Of a stretch of 64,000 bases of DNA, positions 24,451 through 33,012 are shown piece by piece. Positions within the stretch are counted from its first letter, which is position 1. Every line of letters starts with the position of its first letter. Source of the DNA: Sphingobium sp. AP50 (GTDB lineage: Bacteria > Pseudomonadota > Alphaproteobacteria > Sphingomonadales > Sphingomonadaceae); the NCBI RefSeq assembly GCF_900109095.1, contig NZ_FNYZ01000008.1:124001-188000 (forward strand), given 5' to 3'. The notes under the pieces were generated by a model that was given only the letters and a program-made list of their open reading frames with translations, had not been told where the DNA came from and did not search any database. The translations under genes and the position numbers were made by a program.

Positions 24451-26259
24451 TTACGCGGCCTTGACCGCCTTCGCCCGCGCCGCCACGCGCTTCTCCAGCA
24501 TCGACAGCGGCATCGCACCTTCCTCCAGAATGGCGTGGAACTGTTTGAGATCGAAGGCATCGCCCAGTTCCGCCTGCGCTGCCGCACGCGCCTTCGTCCA
24601 GACGCCATGACCGACCTTGTAGCTGGTCGCCTGTCCCGGCTGCGTGCAATAGCGCTCCACCTCGCGCTGACAGCGGGGGCGGGCGAAGCCGGTCTTTTCG
24701 ACCATATAGTCGGTCGCCTGCTTCACATCCCACTTCTTGGCATGAATGCCGGTGTCGACCACCAGTCGGGCTGCGCGGAACAGGAAGGACTGGAGATAGC
24801 CGGCCCGATCGATCGGCGTCGCATAGCCGCCCAGTTCGTCCGCCAGTTGCTCGGCATAGAGCGCCCAGCCTTCGGTATAGGCGCTCATGAACGCGGTCTT
24901 GCGCAGCATCGGAATATCGCCGGCGGTCTGCGCGGTCGAAATCTGGAGATGATGGCCCGGCACGCCTTCATGATAGGTGAGCGAGGGCAGGCCATATTTC
25001 GGCCAGTCGCCGACATCCTTCAGGTTGATGAAATAGATGGCCGGGCGGGAGCCGTCGAGTGCAGCGCGGTTATAATAGCCGTTGGACGCGCCGTCCTGAA
25101 TCTCAACTGGCACCGCGCGGATTTCCAGCGGGGTATCAGGAATAGTCGCGAAAGCATTGGGCAGCTTGGCCTTCATTGCGTCGATATCGCGATTGAGCTG
25201 CGCCAGCAGCGCGGCGCGCCCTTCGGCGCTGTCGGCATAAAGCTGGGCCGGATCGACATTGAGCGCGGCCAGCCGCTCGCCGATCGTACCACCGGTGCGT
25301 CCGGCATCCTTCAGGATGGTATCAAGTTGGGCGCTGATGTCGGCGACCTGCTCCAGCCCCATGGCATGGATTTGCTCAGCGCTCAGGTCCGTGGTGGTCG
25401 CCTGCTTCAGGGCGGCCGCGTAGATTTCATCGCCACGCGGGGTGCGCCACACACCGTCCCCGGCAGCGGTCTTGCCCTTGAGCGCTTCGATCGCGGCAAT
25501 CTGTTCATCCAGCGCGGGATAGATGGCCTTTTCCACGATCGCGTTGGCCTGCCCCTGCCAGTCGCCGGCAATGCCCTTGGCAGCGGCGCGCTTGACCAGC
25601 GACTGGACCATGGAACTGTCGGCGGCAGGCTGGCTGCGCAGCTTCTTCAACTGGCCCAGCGTCAGGTCGAGCGACCAGCCCGGCGCCAGATAGCCGCGCG
25701 CTGCTTCATCCCGCTGAAGCGCGGTGTCGGTCCGCAGGTTGCGGGCGAAGGCGTCGAGCCGCGCGACATAGGCTTCGCAATCCGGCGCCGCGACGATCGT
25801 ATGGGACGTGTTGAGAAAATCGGGGGTCGAGAAATAACTGCCGCCCTGCTGGAAGATGCGATAGGGCCGCTGCACGCTGTTCAGCCCGAATTTGCCGGCC
25901 GACACGGTCTGCTGGTCGAGCGCGTAGAGTACGACGTCGAGGTTCAGCCGCTGCGCGTCGGACAGGCTGGCGGACTTGAAGCCGTCCAGTTCCTTGATCG
26001 CGGCCTGCGTGGCGGCCAGCTTCTTCATCATGCCCGATTTGCTATTGTCGTCGAGCTGGCTCTTGGCCATCGAGCGCGCGCCCTTGTCCAGGCCCAGGCT
26101 CGTGACCATCGCGGGCGACAGATCGAGTTGCCGTTCGAAGATCGACGCGAAGGCGGCCGACAGGCGGGCGTCATCACCCCCGGCCTGCGCCAGCGCACGC
26201 GGCGCGGCGGCGCTCAGCGCAACGGCGCCGGTGGTAGCGAGAAATTGACGGCGATCCAT
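24451..26259 (-). CDS. Tat-exported DUF885 family metallo-protein
   Basis: A 602-residue DUF885 protein, a family with metallopeptidase-like folds and an HExxxGHH-type zinc motif. A twin-arginine signal peptide starts the protein (MDRRQFLATTGAVALSAA, cleavage near ALA-QA), so it is exported folded, probably with its metal. The candidate metal site is YHEGVPGHHLQ in the second half (about residue 440), with a downstream Glu in YTEGWALYAEQL. Length and motif order fit the family. AGGGAG precedes the start. It stands alone; substrate unknown, peptide hydrolysis plausible. Confidence 0.9.
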   Translation of the reverse strand: MDRRQFLATTGAVALSAAAPRALAQAGGDDARLSAAFASIFERQLDLSPAMVTSLGLDKGARSMAKSQLDDNSKSGMMKKLAATQAAIKELDGFKSASLSDAQRLNLDVVLYALDQQTVSAGKFGLNSVQRPYRIFQQGGSYFSTPDFLNTSHTIVAAPDCEAYVARLDAFARNLRTDTALQRDEAARGYLAPGWSLDLTLGQLKKLRSQPAADSSMVQSLVKRAAAKGIAGDWQGQANAIVEKAIYPALDEQIAAIEALKGKTAAGDGVWRTPRGDEIYAAALKQATTTDLSAEQIHAMGLEQVADISAQLDTILKDAGRTGGTIGERLAALNVDPAQLYADSAEGRAALLAQLNRDIDAMKAKLPNAFATIPDTPLEIRAVPVEIQDGASNGYYNRAALDGSRPAIYFINLKDVGDWPKYGLPSLTYHEGVPGHHLQISTAQTAGDIPMLRKTAFMSAYTEGWALYAEQLADELGGYATPIDRAGYLQSFLFRAARLVVDTGIHAKKWDVKQATDYMVEKTGFARPRCQREVERYCTQPGQATSYKVGHGVWTKARAAAQAELGDAFDLKQFHAILEEGAMPLSMLEKRVAARAKAVKAA

Positions 26260-26295
26260 GACGCGACTCCCTTATCCTTGAATAAGGGAGACTTT

Positions 26296-27207
26296 CTAAG
26301 CCGGGGATATGATCCGTCCAGAGGCTTGTAACAATGTTGCGTGCACGCTGCCGGGGACGGGCAAGGTCGTGGCGGCCGGGGTCAACAGATGCGCTTCGAG
26401 CAGGTCGAGGATATGGCTGTCCTCCTGCGCATCGAATTTGCGGGCGAACAGGTCCGGGCTCAGCGTCAGCCGCAATGCGTCGCGCGTGACGAAAGTGCGA
26501 GGACGCAATTTGATGTCGCCGTCGGGAATCCAGTCGATCGTGCGCAGATCGTCATTCACGACCTTGCCGCCGGAAAAGGCGTTCATCATCACCGTCTGGA
26601 AAAAGCCTTCATCGGCAATCAGCGTGCGACGGTAGAAGCGCTTGAATCGTCCGGTGGCCGGATCGTGGCAGGCAAAGTCGCAGAAATTGCGCGTGACCGC
26701 CTTCCACTGGGTGCCGATATAGGGGGTGACGGCGGCCATGGGGCCACGGCGGACGCCGGTCCGCACGATCCGGTTGAAGGCCTCCAGAAAATAATGGCTG
26801 AGGCGATTCATCGTGTCGGGACGGACCGCCTGTTGCGGAACGGCGCGAATAAACTCCGTTCCATCGTGGCTGGCCAGATAGTCGGCGATATAGGCCTGCG
26901 ACTTGAGCGGAAAATCCTGTCCGCTCAGGTTGATGAAATAGCGCCAGTCCGCATTCATCTCCAACAGCTTGGCCATGCCCCGCAATTCCGCGTCGACAAG
27001 ACTGTAACCGCCCCACAGCATCTTGCGCGAAGGCAGCATGGCGACGTTGGCATAGGGTTTGAGGAAGGCGGCAATGTCGGCGATCATCTGTGGCCCGGAC
27101 CGCCGGTCGACATGGATCAGATACTGATTGCCCGGCACATAAATCGCCCGGAACATGCGCTTGAACTGTTCGGGGAAGCGATGGACGAGAATCAGATAGG
27201 CGATCAT
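26296..27207 (-). CDS. Core-2/I-branching-like glycosyltransferase (GT14-type)
   Basis: A 303-residue putative beta-N-acetylglucosaminyl- or xylosyl-transferase-like enzyme of the core-2/I-branching family, which transfers a sugar in the cytoplasm. Family features are AYLILVHRFPEQFKRM at the start, IHVDRRSG, the strand WGGYSLVDAELRGM, FINLSGQDFPLKS, and the catalytic-type block IADEGFFQTVMMN. The start is placed at 27207 (MIAYLIL); an upstream extension of 34 residues is basic and improbable, though the ribosome binding site is weak in both cases. It lies alone between DUF885 and the cys operon, with no polysaccharide export genes around. Confidence 0.83.
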   Translation of the reverse strand: MIAYLILVHRFPEQFKRMFRAIYVPGNQYLIHVDRRSGPQMIADIAAFLKPYANVAMLPSRKMLWGGYSLVDAELRGMAKLLEMNADWRYFINLSGQDFPLKSQAYIADYLASHDGTEFIRAVPQQAVRPDTMNRLSHYFLEAFNRIVRTGVRRGPMAAVTPYIGTQWKAVTRNFCDFACHDPATGRFKRFYRRTLIADEGFFQTVMMNAFSGGKVVNDDLRTIDWIPDGDIKLRPRTFVTRDALRLTLSPDLFARKFDAQEDSHILDLLEAHLLTPAATTLPVPGSVHATLLQASGRIISPA

Positions 27208-27423
27208 ACAAGGCGTACTCCATCGGGCCCGCATCCGGTCAGTCGACCAGATGCGGTGCGGGTGTTTCCAGCCTTTTGGAAAATGATCGAACCTGGGTCC
27301 GATCGGCATAAGGGGTTCAGGTCGAAGCGAGGCCGCCCCGGTCCTATGCCGAGATCGGCATATAGGGATTGCGCAGGGCGATTGTTAGGGGCGCGCCGAA
27401 ATGAGGTCGCCAGACATCCAGGA

Positions 27424-27452
27424 GCGTCCGCCGTACCAGGGGCGGCGGACGC
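27424..27452. terminator. Hairpin downstream of cysH
   Basis: A perfect 10-bp stem (GCGTCCGCCG / CGGCGGACGC) with a 9-base loop lies 9 bases beyond the cysH stop. There is no clear T-run on the minus strand, so it may be a Rho-type or processing hairpin rather than an intrinsic terminator. Confidence 0.5.
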
Positions 27453-27461
27453 TTGCGTCGG

Positions 27462-28253
27462 TTAGAAAACCGGCTGGTTCGCCGGGTCTTCCGGATCGGC
27501 GATGGGAGCCGGGATTGGCGAAACCGGCGAATGGATGCCGCATTCCACCTTGTCCCAGCCGCGCCAGCGACCCGCGCGGGGATCTTCGCCCGGCATCACC
27601 TTGGACGTGCAGGGTTCGCAGCCGATCGACAGATAGCCCTGCGCCTCCAGCGGGTGACGGGGCAGGTTTTCGCGGTCGAAATAGACTTCCAGATCGGCCT
27701 TGGTCCAGTCGCCCAGCGGGTTGAGCTTCAGCCGGCCATCCTCCACCTCGAAACGGGGCAGGTTCTGGCGCGTCACCGACTGAAACGCCTTGCGGCCCGA
27801 AATCCAGGCGTCCAGGCCATCCTTGGCGCGCTTCATCGGCTCGACCTTGCGGATTTCGCAGCAGCCGTCCGGGTCATAGGACCAGCGGAGGCCCGTCTCG
27901 TCCTTCTTCGCGATCACGTCCGCGATCGGGGCGACGGTGCGGCTGTCGGTAAAGCCGAGGCGCTTGATCAGCGTGTCACGATAATTGAGCGTCTCGGCAA
28001 ACATCTTGAGCGTGTCGACGAAGATGACGGGGACAGTCTTGTCCGCCTTGGCCACCAGATCGAGGAGCACCGCGCTTTCCGTGCCGAAGGAGGAGACGAC
28101 GGCGACATTGCCGGCGAGGCCTTCCGCGAACACGGTCTTGAGCATGGCGATGGTGTCGACGCCCTCGAACCGCGCGTTGAGCGCGTCGGCATCGGCCTGC
28201 GTAAAGGCAGGGCGGGCGTCGATAATGTCGATCTGGCGGGCAGGTTCAGCCAT
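27462..28253 (-). CDS. cysH: Assimilatory APS/PAPS reductase with [4Fe-4S] cysteines
   Basis: CysH reduces activated sulfate to sulfite with thioredoxin. The 263-residue protein starts at 28253 (MAEPARQ). It has the PAPS-binding SSFGTESAVLLDL loop. The cysteine pairs GCCEIRK and GCEPC ligate a [4Fe-4S] cluster in APS-type reductases, and the catalytic Cys is in the C-terminal ECGIH. The CC and CxxC pairs argue for adenylyl-sulfate (APS) reductase activity, as in most non-enteric proteobacteria. Its start overlaps DUF934 by 8 bases. It is the last gene of the cobA-DUF2849-cysI-DUF934-cysH operon. Confidence 0.95.
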   Translation of the reverse strand: MAEPARQIDIIDARPAFTQADADALNARFEGVDTIAMLKTVFAEGLAGNVAVVSSFGTESAVLLDLVAKADKTVPVIFVDTLKMFAETLNYRDTLIKRLGFTDSRTVAPIADVIAKKDETGLRWSYDPDGCCEIRKVEPMKRAKDGLDAWISGRKAFQSVTRQNLPRFEVEDGRLKLNPLGDWTKADLEVYFDRENLPRHPLEAQGYLSIGCEPCTSKVMPGEDPRAGRWRGWDKVECGIHSPVSPIPAPIADPEDPANQPVF

Positions 28254-28686
28254 TAATTTTCTCCGGGTGCCGTTTCGCCCAGACGGGCTGGCGGCCATCG
28301 ATCGCCTTTTGATAGACGTCGGCATAGCGATTGAGCGCGCGATCGACGGCGGCGTCGTCCAGCGGCTTTGCGGGGTGGAAGCTGTCGAAGCCGCAGCGGC
28401 GCATGGCGTTGATCTGGTCGACCAGCACATCGCCCACGGCGCGCAATTCGCCCTGATAGCCCGATTCCCGCAGGATGCGCGCGGCGGAGTAGCCGCGCCC
28501 GTCGCCATAGGCCGGGAAGTTCACCTCGACCAGCGAGAGCCGGTCGAGATAGGGCAGCAATTCGCGGGCATCCTCACCCGGTTCGACCCGGACAGCGGTA
28601 GCGTTGGTCTGGCCGGTGAAGGCTTCGACCGTGACAGCGGGTTCCTGCGCGGATTCGCCGTCGCGGAAGGACAGGAACTCAACCAT
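28246..28686 (-). CDS. DUF934 protein of the sulfite-reduction operon
   Basis: A 146-residue DUF934 member, almost always found beside cysI and cysH in Alpha- and Betaproteobacteria. Conserved features are the VEPGEDARELLPYLDRLSLVEVNFPAYGDGRGYS block and the middle motif ELRAVGDVLVDQINAMRRCGFDSF. It overlaps cysI by 8 bases and cysH by 8 bases, so translation of the three is coupled. No enzymatic motif is clear. It may act as an electron-transfer or assembly partner of the sulfite reductase. Confidence 0.9.
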   Translation of the reverse strand: MVEFLSFRDGESAQEPAVTVEAFTGQTNATAVRVEPGEDARELLPYLDRLSLVEVNFPAYGDGRGYSAARILRESGYQGELRAVGDVLVDQINAMRRCGFDSFHPAKPLDDAAVDRALNRYADVYQKAIDGRQPVWAKRHPEKING

Positions 28687-30310
28687 AGATCGCCTCCTTG
28701 AAGGGCTTCATGCCAAGACGGCGATAGGTGTCGAGGAAGCGCTCGCCGCTTTCCCGCTGTGCGAGGTAAAGATCCGTGACCTTCTCGATCGCATCGACCA
28801 CGCCGTCCTCGGAGAAGCCGGGGCCGGTGATCTGGCCCAGCGACGTATCTTCCGCGCCCGATCCGCCCAGCGACAGCTGGAAATTCTCCACGCCCTTACG
28901 GTCCACGCCCAATATGCCGATATGGCCGGCATGATGGTGGCCGCAGGCGTTGATGCAGCCGCTGATCTTCAGCTTCAGTTCGCCCAGTTCCGCCTGCCGT
29001 TCGGCTGCGGCGAAGCGCTGTGCGATCTTCTGCGCCAGTGGGATCGAGCGCGCATTGGCGAGCGCGCAATAATCCAGGCCGGGGCAGGCGATGATGTCGG
29101 TGATCAGGTCGAGATTGGCCTCGGCCAGCCCTGCTTCGTCCAGCTTCTGCCAGATGGCGTAGAGGTCGGCCTTCTTCACATGGGGCAGGACCAGATTCTG
29201 CGCATGGGTGACGCGCAGTTCGTCGAGCGAATATTGCTCGGCCAGCGAGGCGACCAGTTCGATCTGTTCCGCCGACGCGTCGCCGGGGATGCCGGTCAGC
29301 GGCTTCAGGCTGATATTGACGATCGCATAGCCGGGCTGCTTGTGCGTCGCGACCTGACGGTCGACCCACAGGGCGAAAGCCGGATCGGCGCGGTCGATCT
29401 CTTCGCTCAGGCCCGTTTCATAGGCGGGATTGGCGAAGAAGGTGCGGATGCGGTCCAGTTCTTCGACTGGCGGGTTGAGGCCGAGTTGCTTCATATGCGC
29501 AAACTCTTCCTCGACCTGACGCTTATACTCCTCGACGCCGATTTCGTGGACCAGGATTTTGATCCGCGCCTTATACTTGTTGTCGCGGCGACCGTAGCGG
29601 TTGTAGACGCGCAGGCAGGCTTCCAGATAGGAGATGATCTCCTCCTCCGGCACGAAATCGCGGATTTGCGGGGCGACCATCGGGGTGCGACCCATGCCGC
29701 CACCGGCATAGACTTCGGCGCCGACCACACCATCCTTCGACACCAGCTTCAGGCCGATATCGTGCAGGCGCATCGCCGCGCGGTCGTCGTCCGACGCGAT
29801 CACCGCAATCTTGAACTTGCGCGGCAGATAGGTGAATTCCGGGTGGAAGCTCGACCATTGGCGCAGCAGCTCGGCCCAGGGGCGGGGGTCCGCCACTTCG
29901 TCGGCGCTCACACCGGCATATTGGTCCGAAGAGATGTTGCGGATGCAATTGCCGCTGGTCTGGATGGCGTGCATCTCGACGGTCGCCAGTTCGGCGAGGA
30001 TGTCGGGCGCATCGGCCAGCTTGATCCAGTTATATTGCAGGTTCTGGCGCGTGGTGAAGTGGCCATAGCCCTTGTCATACTTAGCCGCGATCTCGCCCAG
30101 CTTGCGCATCTGCTTGCCCGACAGCGTGCCATAGGGGATGGCGACGCGCAGCATATAGGCGTGGAGCTGGAGATAGAGGCCGTTCATCAGCCGCAGCGGC
30201 TTGAACTGGTCCTCGGTCAGCGCGCCGGTCAGGCGGCGCTGCACCTGATCGCGAAATTCGTCGACACGGGCGTCGACGATGGACTGGTCATAGCTGTCAT
30301 AGCGATACAT
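28679..30310 (-). CDS. cysI: Sulfite reductase hemoprotein (nitrite/sulfite reductase family)
   Basis: A 543-residue siroheme and [4Fe-4S] enzyme that reduces sulfite to sulfide with six electrons. Two ferredoxin-like half domains and two catalytic repeats are visible. The cluster/siroheme cysteines are CPGLDYC (C-x5-C) and CINAC (C-x3-C) in SGCINACGHHHAGHIG. No CysJ flavoprotein gene is nearby, so electrons probably come from ferredoxin or another reductase. The upstream cobA makes the siroheme precursor, DUF2849 is 2 bases upstream, and DUF934 overlaps downstream. Confidence 0.94.
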   Translation of the reverse strand: MYRYDSYDQSIVDARVDEFRDQVQRRLTGALTEDQFKPLRLMNGLYLQLHAYMLRVAIPYGTLSGKQMRKLGEIAAKYDKGYGHFTTRQNLQYNWIKLADAPDILAELATVEMHAIQTSGNCIRNISSDQYAGVSADEVADPRPWAELLRQWSSFHPEFTYLPRKFKIAVIASDDDRAAMRLHDIGLKLVSKDGVVGAEVYAGGGMGRTPMVAPQIRDFVPEEEIISYLEACLRVYNRYGRRDNKYKARIKILVHEIGVEEYKRQVEEEFAHMKQLGLNPPVEELDRIRTFFANPAYETGLSEEIDRADPAFALWVDRQVATHKQPGYAIVNISLKPLTGIPGDASAEQIELVASLAEQYSLDELRVTHAQNLVLPHVKKADLYAIWQKLDEAGLAEANLDLITDIIACPGLDYCALANARSIPLAQKIAQRFAAAERQAELGELKLKISGCINACGHHHAGHIGILGVDRKGVENFQLSLGGSGAEDTSLGQITGPGFSEDGVVDAIEKVTDLYLAQRESGERFLDTYRRLGMKPFKEAIYG

Positions 30311-30312
30311 GG

Positions 30313-30609
30313 TCAGATCACCCAGTTGCCGGCGTCGGCATCATTCGGTTTGAGATTGAGGTCGGGGCGGACAGTCGGGCCAAGGGCGCGAATGCGGTCC
30401 TTGATATGGGCCGGGCGCACGCCTTCGTCGGTCAGCGTAGCGTCGATCACATAGGCGCCCACGACGCGCAGCGCGGCTTCTTCGGTGCGGGCGAGATCGT
30501 CGCCATGGTCGCCCACATCAGCGCTGTCGCCGACCTGCCGCGACCAGCCGTCGCCCGCCCACCAGATGACGTCGCCGCTCACCAGGTCATTGCCCGTCAA
30601 TATCTTCAT
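30313..30609 (-). CDS. DUF2849 small protein of the cys operon
   Basis: A 98-residue DUF2849 protein (MKILTGNDLVSGDVIWW start, middle block VGAYVIDATLTDEGVRPAHIKDRIRALGPT). DUF2849 genes are a fixed neighbour of siroheme methyltransferase and sulfite reductase in Alphaproteobacteria, but function is unknown. It overlaps the end of cobA by 4 bases (ATGA) and precedes cysI by 2 bases. It has no metal or redox motif, so a chaperone or regulatory role in siroheme delivery is only a guess. Confidence 0.88.
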   Translation of the reverse strand: MKILTGNDLVSGDVIWWAGDGWSRQVGDSADVGDHGDDLARTEEAALRVVGAYVIDATLTDEGVRPAHIKDRIRALGPTVRPDLNLKPNDADAGNWVI

Positions 30610-31433
30610 TCTACCCTTTTCCCATCCGGTCCGGTCGTTGCCGATCCTTCGATATTCAGTGCCCCATGCAGATGGCTGTCGCGATAGGCGATCAGCGCGT
30701 CCTGCGCCAGCGCATGGGCGGCGACTTCGCCGACCACGATCAGCGCCGGGCTGACCACCTGTTCCCGCACCACCATGTCGCCCAGATCGGCGAGCAGGGT
30801 GCGCAGTGTCCGCATGTCCGCGCGCGTGCCATTTTCAAGCACGGCGACGGCCAGGGCCGGCGACACGCCATCGGCCATCAGCTTGTCGGCGATGTCGGCG
30901 GCGGTCGCCACGCCCATATAGATAACGAGTGTACGACCTTTACCCGCCAGACCGGACCAGTCCTGATCGGTCAGCCCCTTGCACTGGCCAGCGACGAAGC
31001 TGACCGCGCTGGAGGCCGCGCGATGGGTGAGGGGGAGTTGCGCGGCCGCCGCGCTGCCGATCGCGGCGCTGATGCCGGGCACGACTTCCACCGGCACGCC
31101 GGCGTCGCGACAGGCGTCGACTTCCTCGCCGCCCCGGCCGAAAATGAAAGGATCGCCGCCCTTCAGGCGGACGACCCGGCGCCCTTCGCGCGCCAGATCA
31201 ATCAGCAGGGCGTTGATTCCCTCTTGCGGCATCGAATGGCGGCTGCGCTGCTTGGCGACGGAGATCAGTTCGGCGTCGGGCGATGCCAGCGCCAATATGG
31301 CGTTGGATACCAGCCCGTCATGCACGATCACGTCCGCATCGCCGATCAGGCGCGCTGCCTTGAGCGTCAGCAGTTCCGGATCGCCCGGTCCCGCGCCCAC
31401 CAGGTGGACGGTAGCAGATGCATTTTCAGCCAT
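30606..31433 (-). CDS. cobA: Uroporphyrinogen-III C-methyltransferase
   Basis: A SUMT enzyme (CobA or the methylase part of CysG) of about 275 residues that methylates uroporphyrinogen III twice to give precorrin-2 for siroheme. Motifs VHLVGAGPGDPELLTLKA, VRLKGGDPFIFGRGGEE and VPGISAAIGSAAAAQLPLTHR are intact. The CysG oxidase/ferrochelatase domain is missing and must come from another gene. The start is uncertain: 31433 (MAENASA) is preferred over 31445, and neither has a strong ribosome binding site. It opens the sulfur operon and supplies the siroheme branch for cysI. Confidence 0.93.
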   Translation of the reverse strand: MAENASATVHLVGAGPGDPELLTLKAARLIGDADVIVHDGLVSNAILALASPDAELISVAKQRSRHSMPQEGINALLIDLAREGRRVVRLKGGDPFIFGRGGEEVDACRDAGVPVEVVPGISAAIGSAAAAQLPLTHRAASSAVSFVAGQCKGLTDQDWSGLAGKGRTLVIYMGVATAADIADKLMADGVSPALAVAVLENGTRADMRTLRTLLADLGDMVVREQVVSPALIVVGEVAAHALAQDALIAYRDSHLHGALNIEGSATTGPDGKRVE

Positions 31434-31531
31434 GGTCGCCCACATGGCGAATGCGCCGCATGAGTTCAATTCAGAATGGGTATCGCGGGGATTAGGAAAT
31501 GTTTTCGCGCCCTTGCCGGATCTGGGCGGGT

Positions 31532-32962
31532 TCAGTCGCCCATGGCCGCGACGTCGATATCCTTCAGGCCCACGCCGATGGACGCGCGGGGCGTCTCGAT
31601 CTCCGCCGATACCACCGGATAGGCACAATAATCGGCGGCATAATAGGCGCTGGGTCGATGATTGCCGGAGACGCCTACTCCGCCAAAGGGTGCGTTGGAA
31701 GAGGCGCCATTGGTCGGCCGGTTCCAGTTGACGATGCCGGCACGGATATTCGACCAGAAGAGATTATATTGCTCCGGCGATCCGCCGATCAGCGACGCGG
31801 ACAGGCCATAGCGACTATTATTGGCCTCTGCGATGGCGTCCTCAAATTCAGTTACCCGGATCACCTGAAGCAAGGGGCCGAACAGTTCGACATCGGGCCG
31901 CTCCTTCATCGCGGTCACGTCGATGATGGCGGGCGTCAGGAAGGGCAGGCCCTTTTGCGGGCGCACCATATGCTTGATCGGCCGGCCGCCATTGCTCATC
32001 AGCCACAGGAAACTTTCGGTGAGACCATCGGCGGTCTGGTTGTCGATCACCGGTCCCATATAGGGGGCGGGGTTGGCATGGGGATGATCCACGATCAGCC
32101 GGTCCGCCAGCTTCTTGACCTCGGCGATCAGTCGGTCGGCGAGGCTTTCCTTCACGATCAGGCGACTGGCGGCGGTGCAACGCTGGCCGCTGGTCATGAA
32201 GGCCGACTGGACTACCAATGTCGCGGCCGCACTGATTTCCGGCGTGTCCCACAGGATGATCGGATTGTTGCCGCCCATCTCCAGCGCCAGAATCTTGGAC
32301 GGATTACTGGCAAATTGGCGGTTGATGGCGATGCCGGTCTGCGCCGATCCGGTAAACAATACGCCGCCGACATCGGGGTGCGCGTTCAGCGCCTTGCCCG
32401 TATCTGCGCCGCCGATCAGCAGTCGGATGACATCGGTGGGCACGCCCGCTTCATGGTAGAGCTTTACCAGCATTTCGCCCACGGCGGGCGTCTTTTCCGA
32501 CGGCTTGAATACCACCGCATTGCCGGCCAGCAGCGCGGGGATGATATGGCCGTTGGGCAGGTGTGCCGGGAAATTATGGGGGCCAAGAACCGCCATCACG
32601 CCATGGGGCTTGTGCCGCACGGACTGGCGCGCGCCCAGCGCCGCTTCCAGCCGCCTTTGCCCGGTCCGTTCGGAATAGGCCGCCACGCTGACGTCGATCT
32701 TGCCCATGACGGCGGCGACTTCGTTGCGGGCGTCCCACAGCGGCTTGCCGGTTTCGCGGGCGATCAGGTCCGTCAGCGCATCCTCATGGCGGCGCACGAC
32801 ATTGACGAAGCGACGCAGCGTTTCGATGCGATAGGCGATGGGCTGCGCGGCCCATCGCGGCCAGCCGGCGCGGGCGCGCGCGACTTCCGTATCGACATCG
32901 CCCGGCTCGCCTTGCCACAGCAAGGTGCCGGTTGCAGGTTCATAAGATGTAAGCGCGACCAT
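31532..32962 (-). CDS. astD: Succinylglutamate-semialdehyde-dehydrogenase-like aldehyde dehydrogenase (copy 1)
   Basis: A 476-residue aldehyde dehydrogenase of the AstD type. The NAD+ region is VLGPHNFPAHLPNGHIIPAL, catalytic Glu is in LEMGGNNPI, and catalytic Cys is in SGQRCTAASR. The C-terminus with SAYYAADYCAYPV is typical of AstD. In the arginine succinyltransferase pathway AstD oxidises N-succinylglutamate semialdehyde, but no astA, astB, astC or astE gene lies in this window. It follows selO by 50 bases and precedes cobA by 98 bases on the same strand. A paralogue lies at 40173-41582. The pathway assignment rests on family, so the substrate should be treated as open. Confidence 0.82.
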   Translation of the reverse strand: MVALTSYEPATGTLLWQGEPGDVDTEVARARAGWPRWAAQPIAYRIETLRRFVNVVRRHEDALTDLIARETGKPLWDARNEVAAVMGKIDVSVAAYSERTGQRRLEAALGARQSVRHKPHGVMAVLGPHNFPAHLPNGHIIPALLAGNAVVFKPSEKTPAVGEMLVKLYHEAGVPTDVIRLLIGGADTGKALNAHPDVGGVLFTGSAQTGIAINRQFASNPSKILALEMGGNNPIILWDTPEISAAATLVVQSAFMTSGQRCTAASRLIVKESLADRLIAEVKKLADRLIVDHPHANPAPYMGPVIDNQTADGLTESFLWLMSNGGRPIKHMVRPQKGLPFLTPAIIDVTAMKERPDVELFGPLLQVIRVTEFEDAIAEANNSRYGLSASLIGGSPEQYNLFWSNIRAGIVNWNRPTNGASSNAPFGGVGVSGNHRPSAYYAADYCAYPVVSAEIETPRASIGVGLKDIDVAAMGD

Positions 32963-33012
32963 TTGGGCCGGGGGTATGACGGAAATTGGTTAAGGAATGG
33001 CGAGGGATATTT

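Noticed and set aside
24535-26331. 598-residue open frame opposite the DUF885 gene
   Set aside because: Antisense shadow; the minus-strand Tat signal peptide and metal motif show the real gene.
28604-30454. 616-residue open frame opposite cysI
   Set aside because: Antisense shadow; cysI motifs and operon overlaps fix the real strand.
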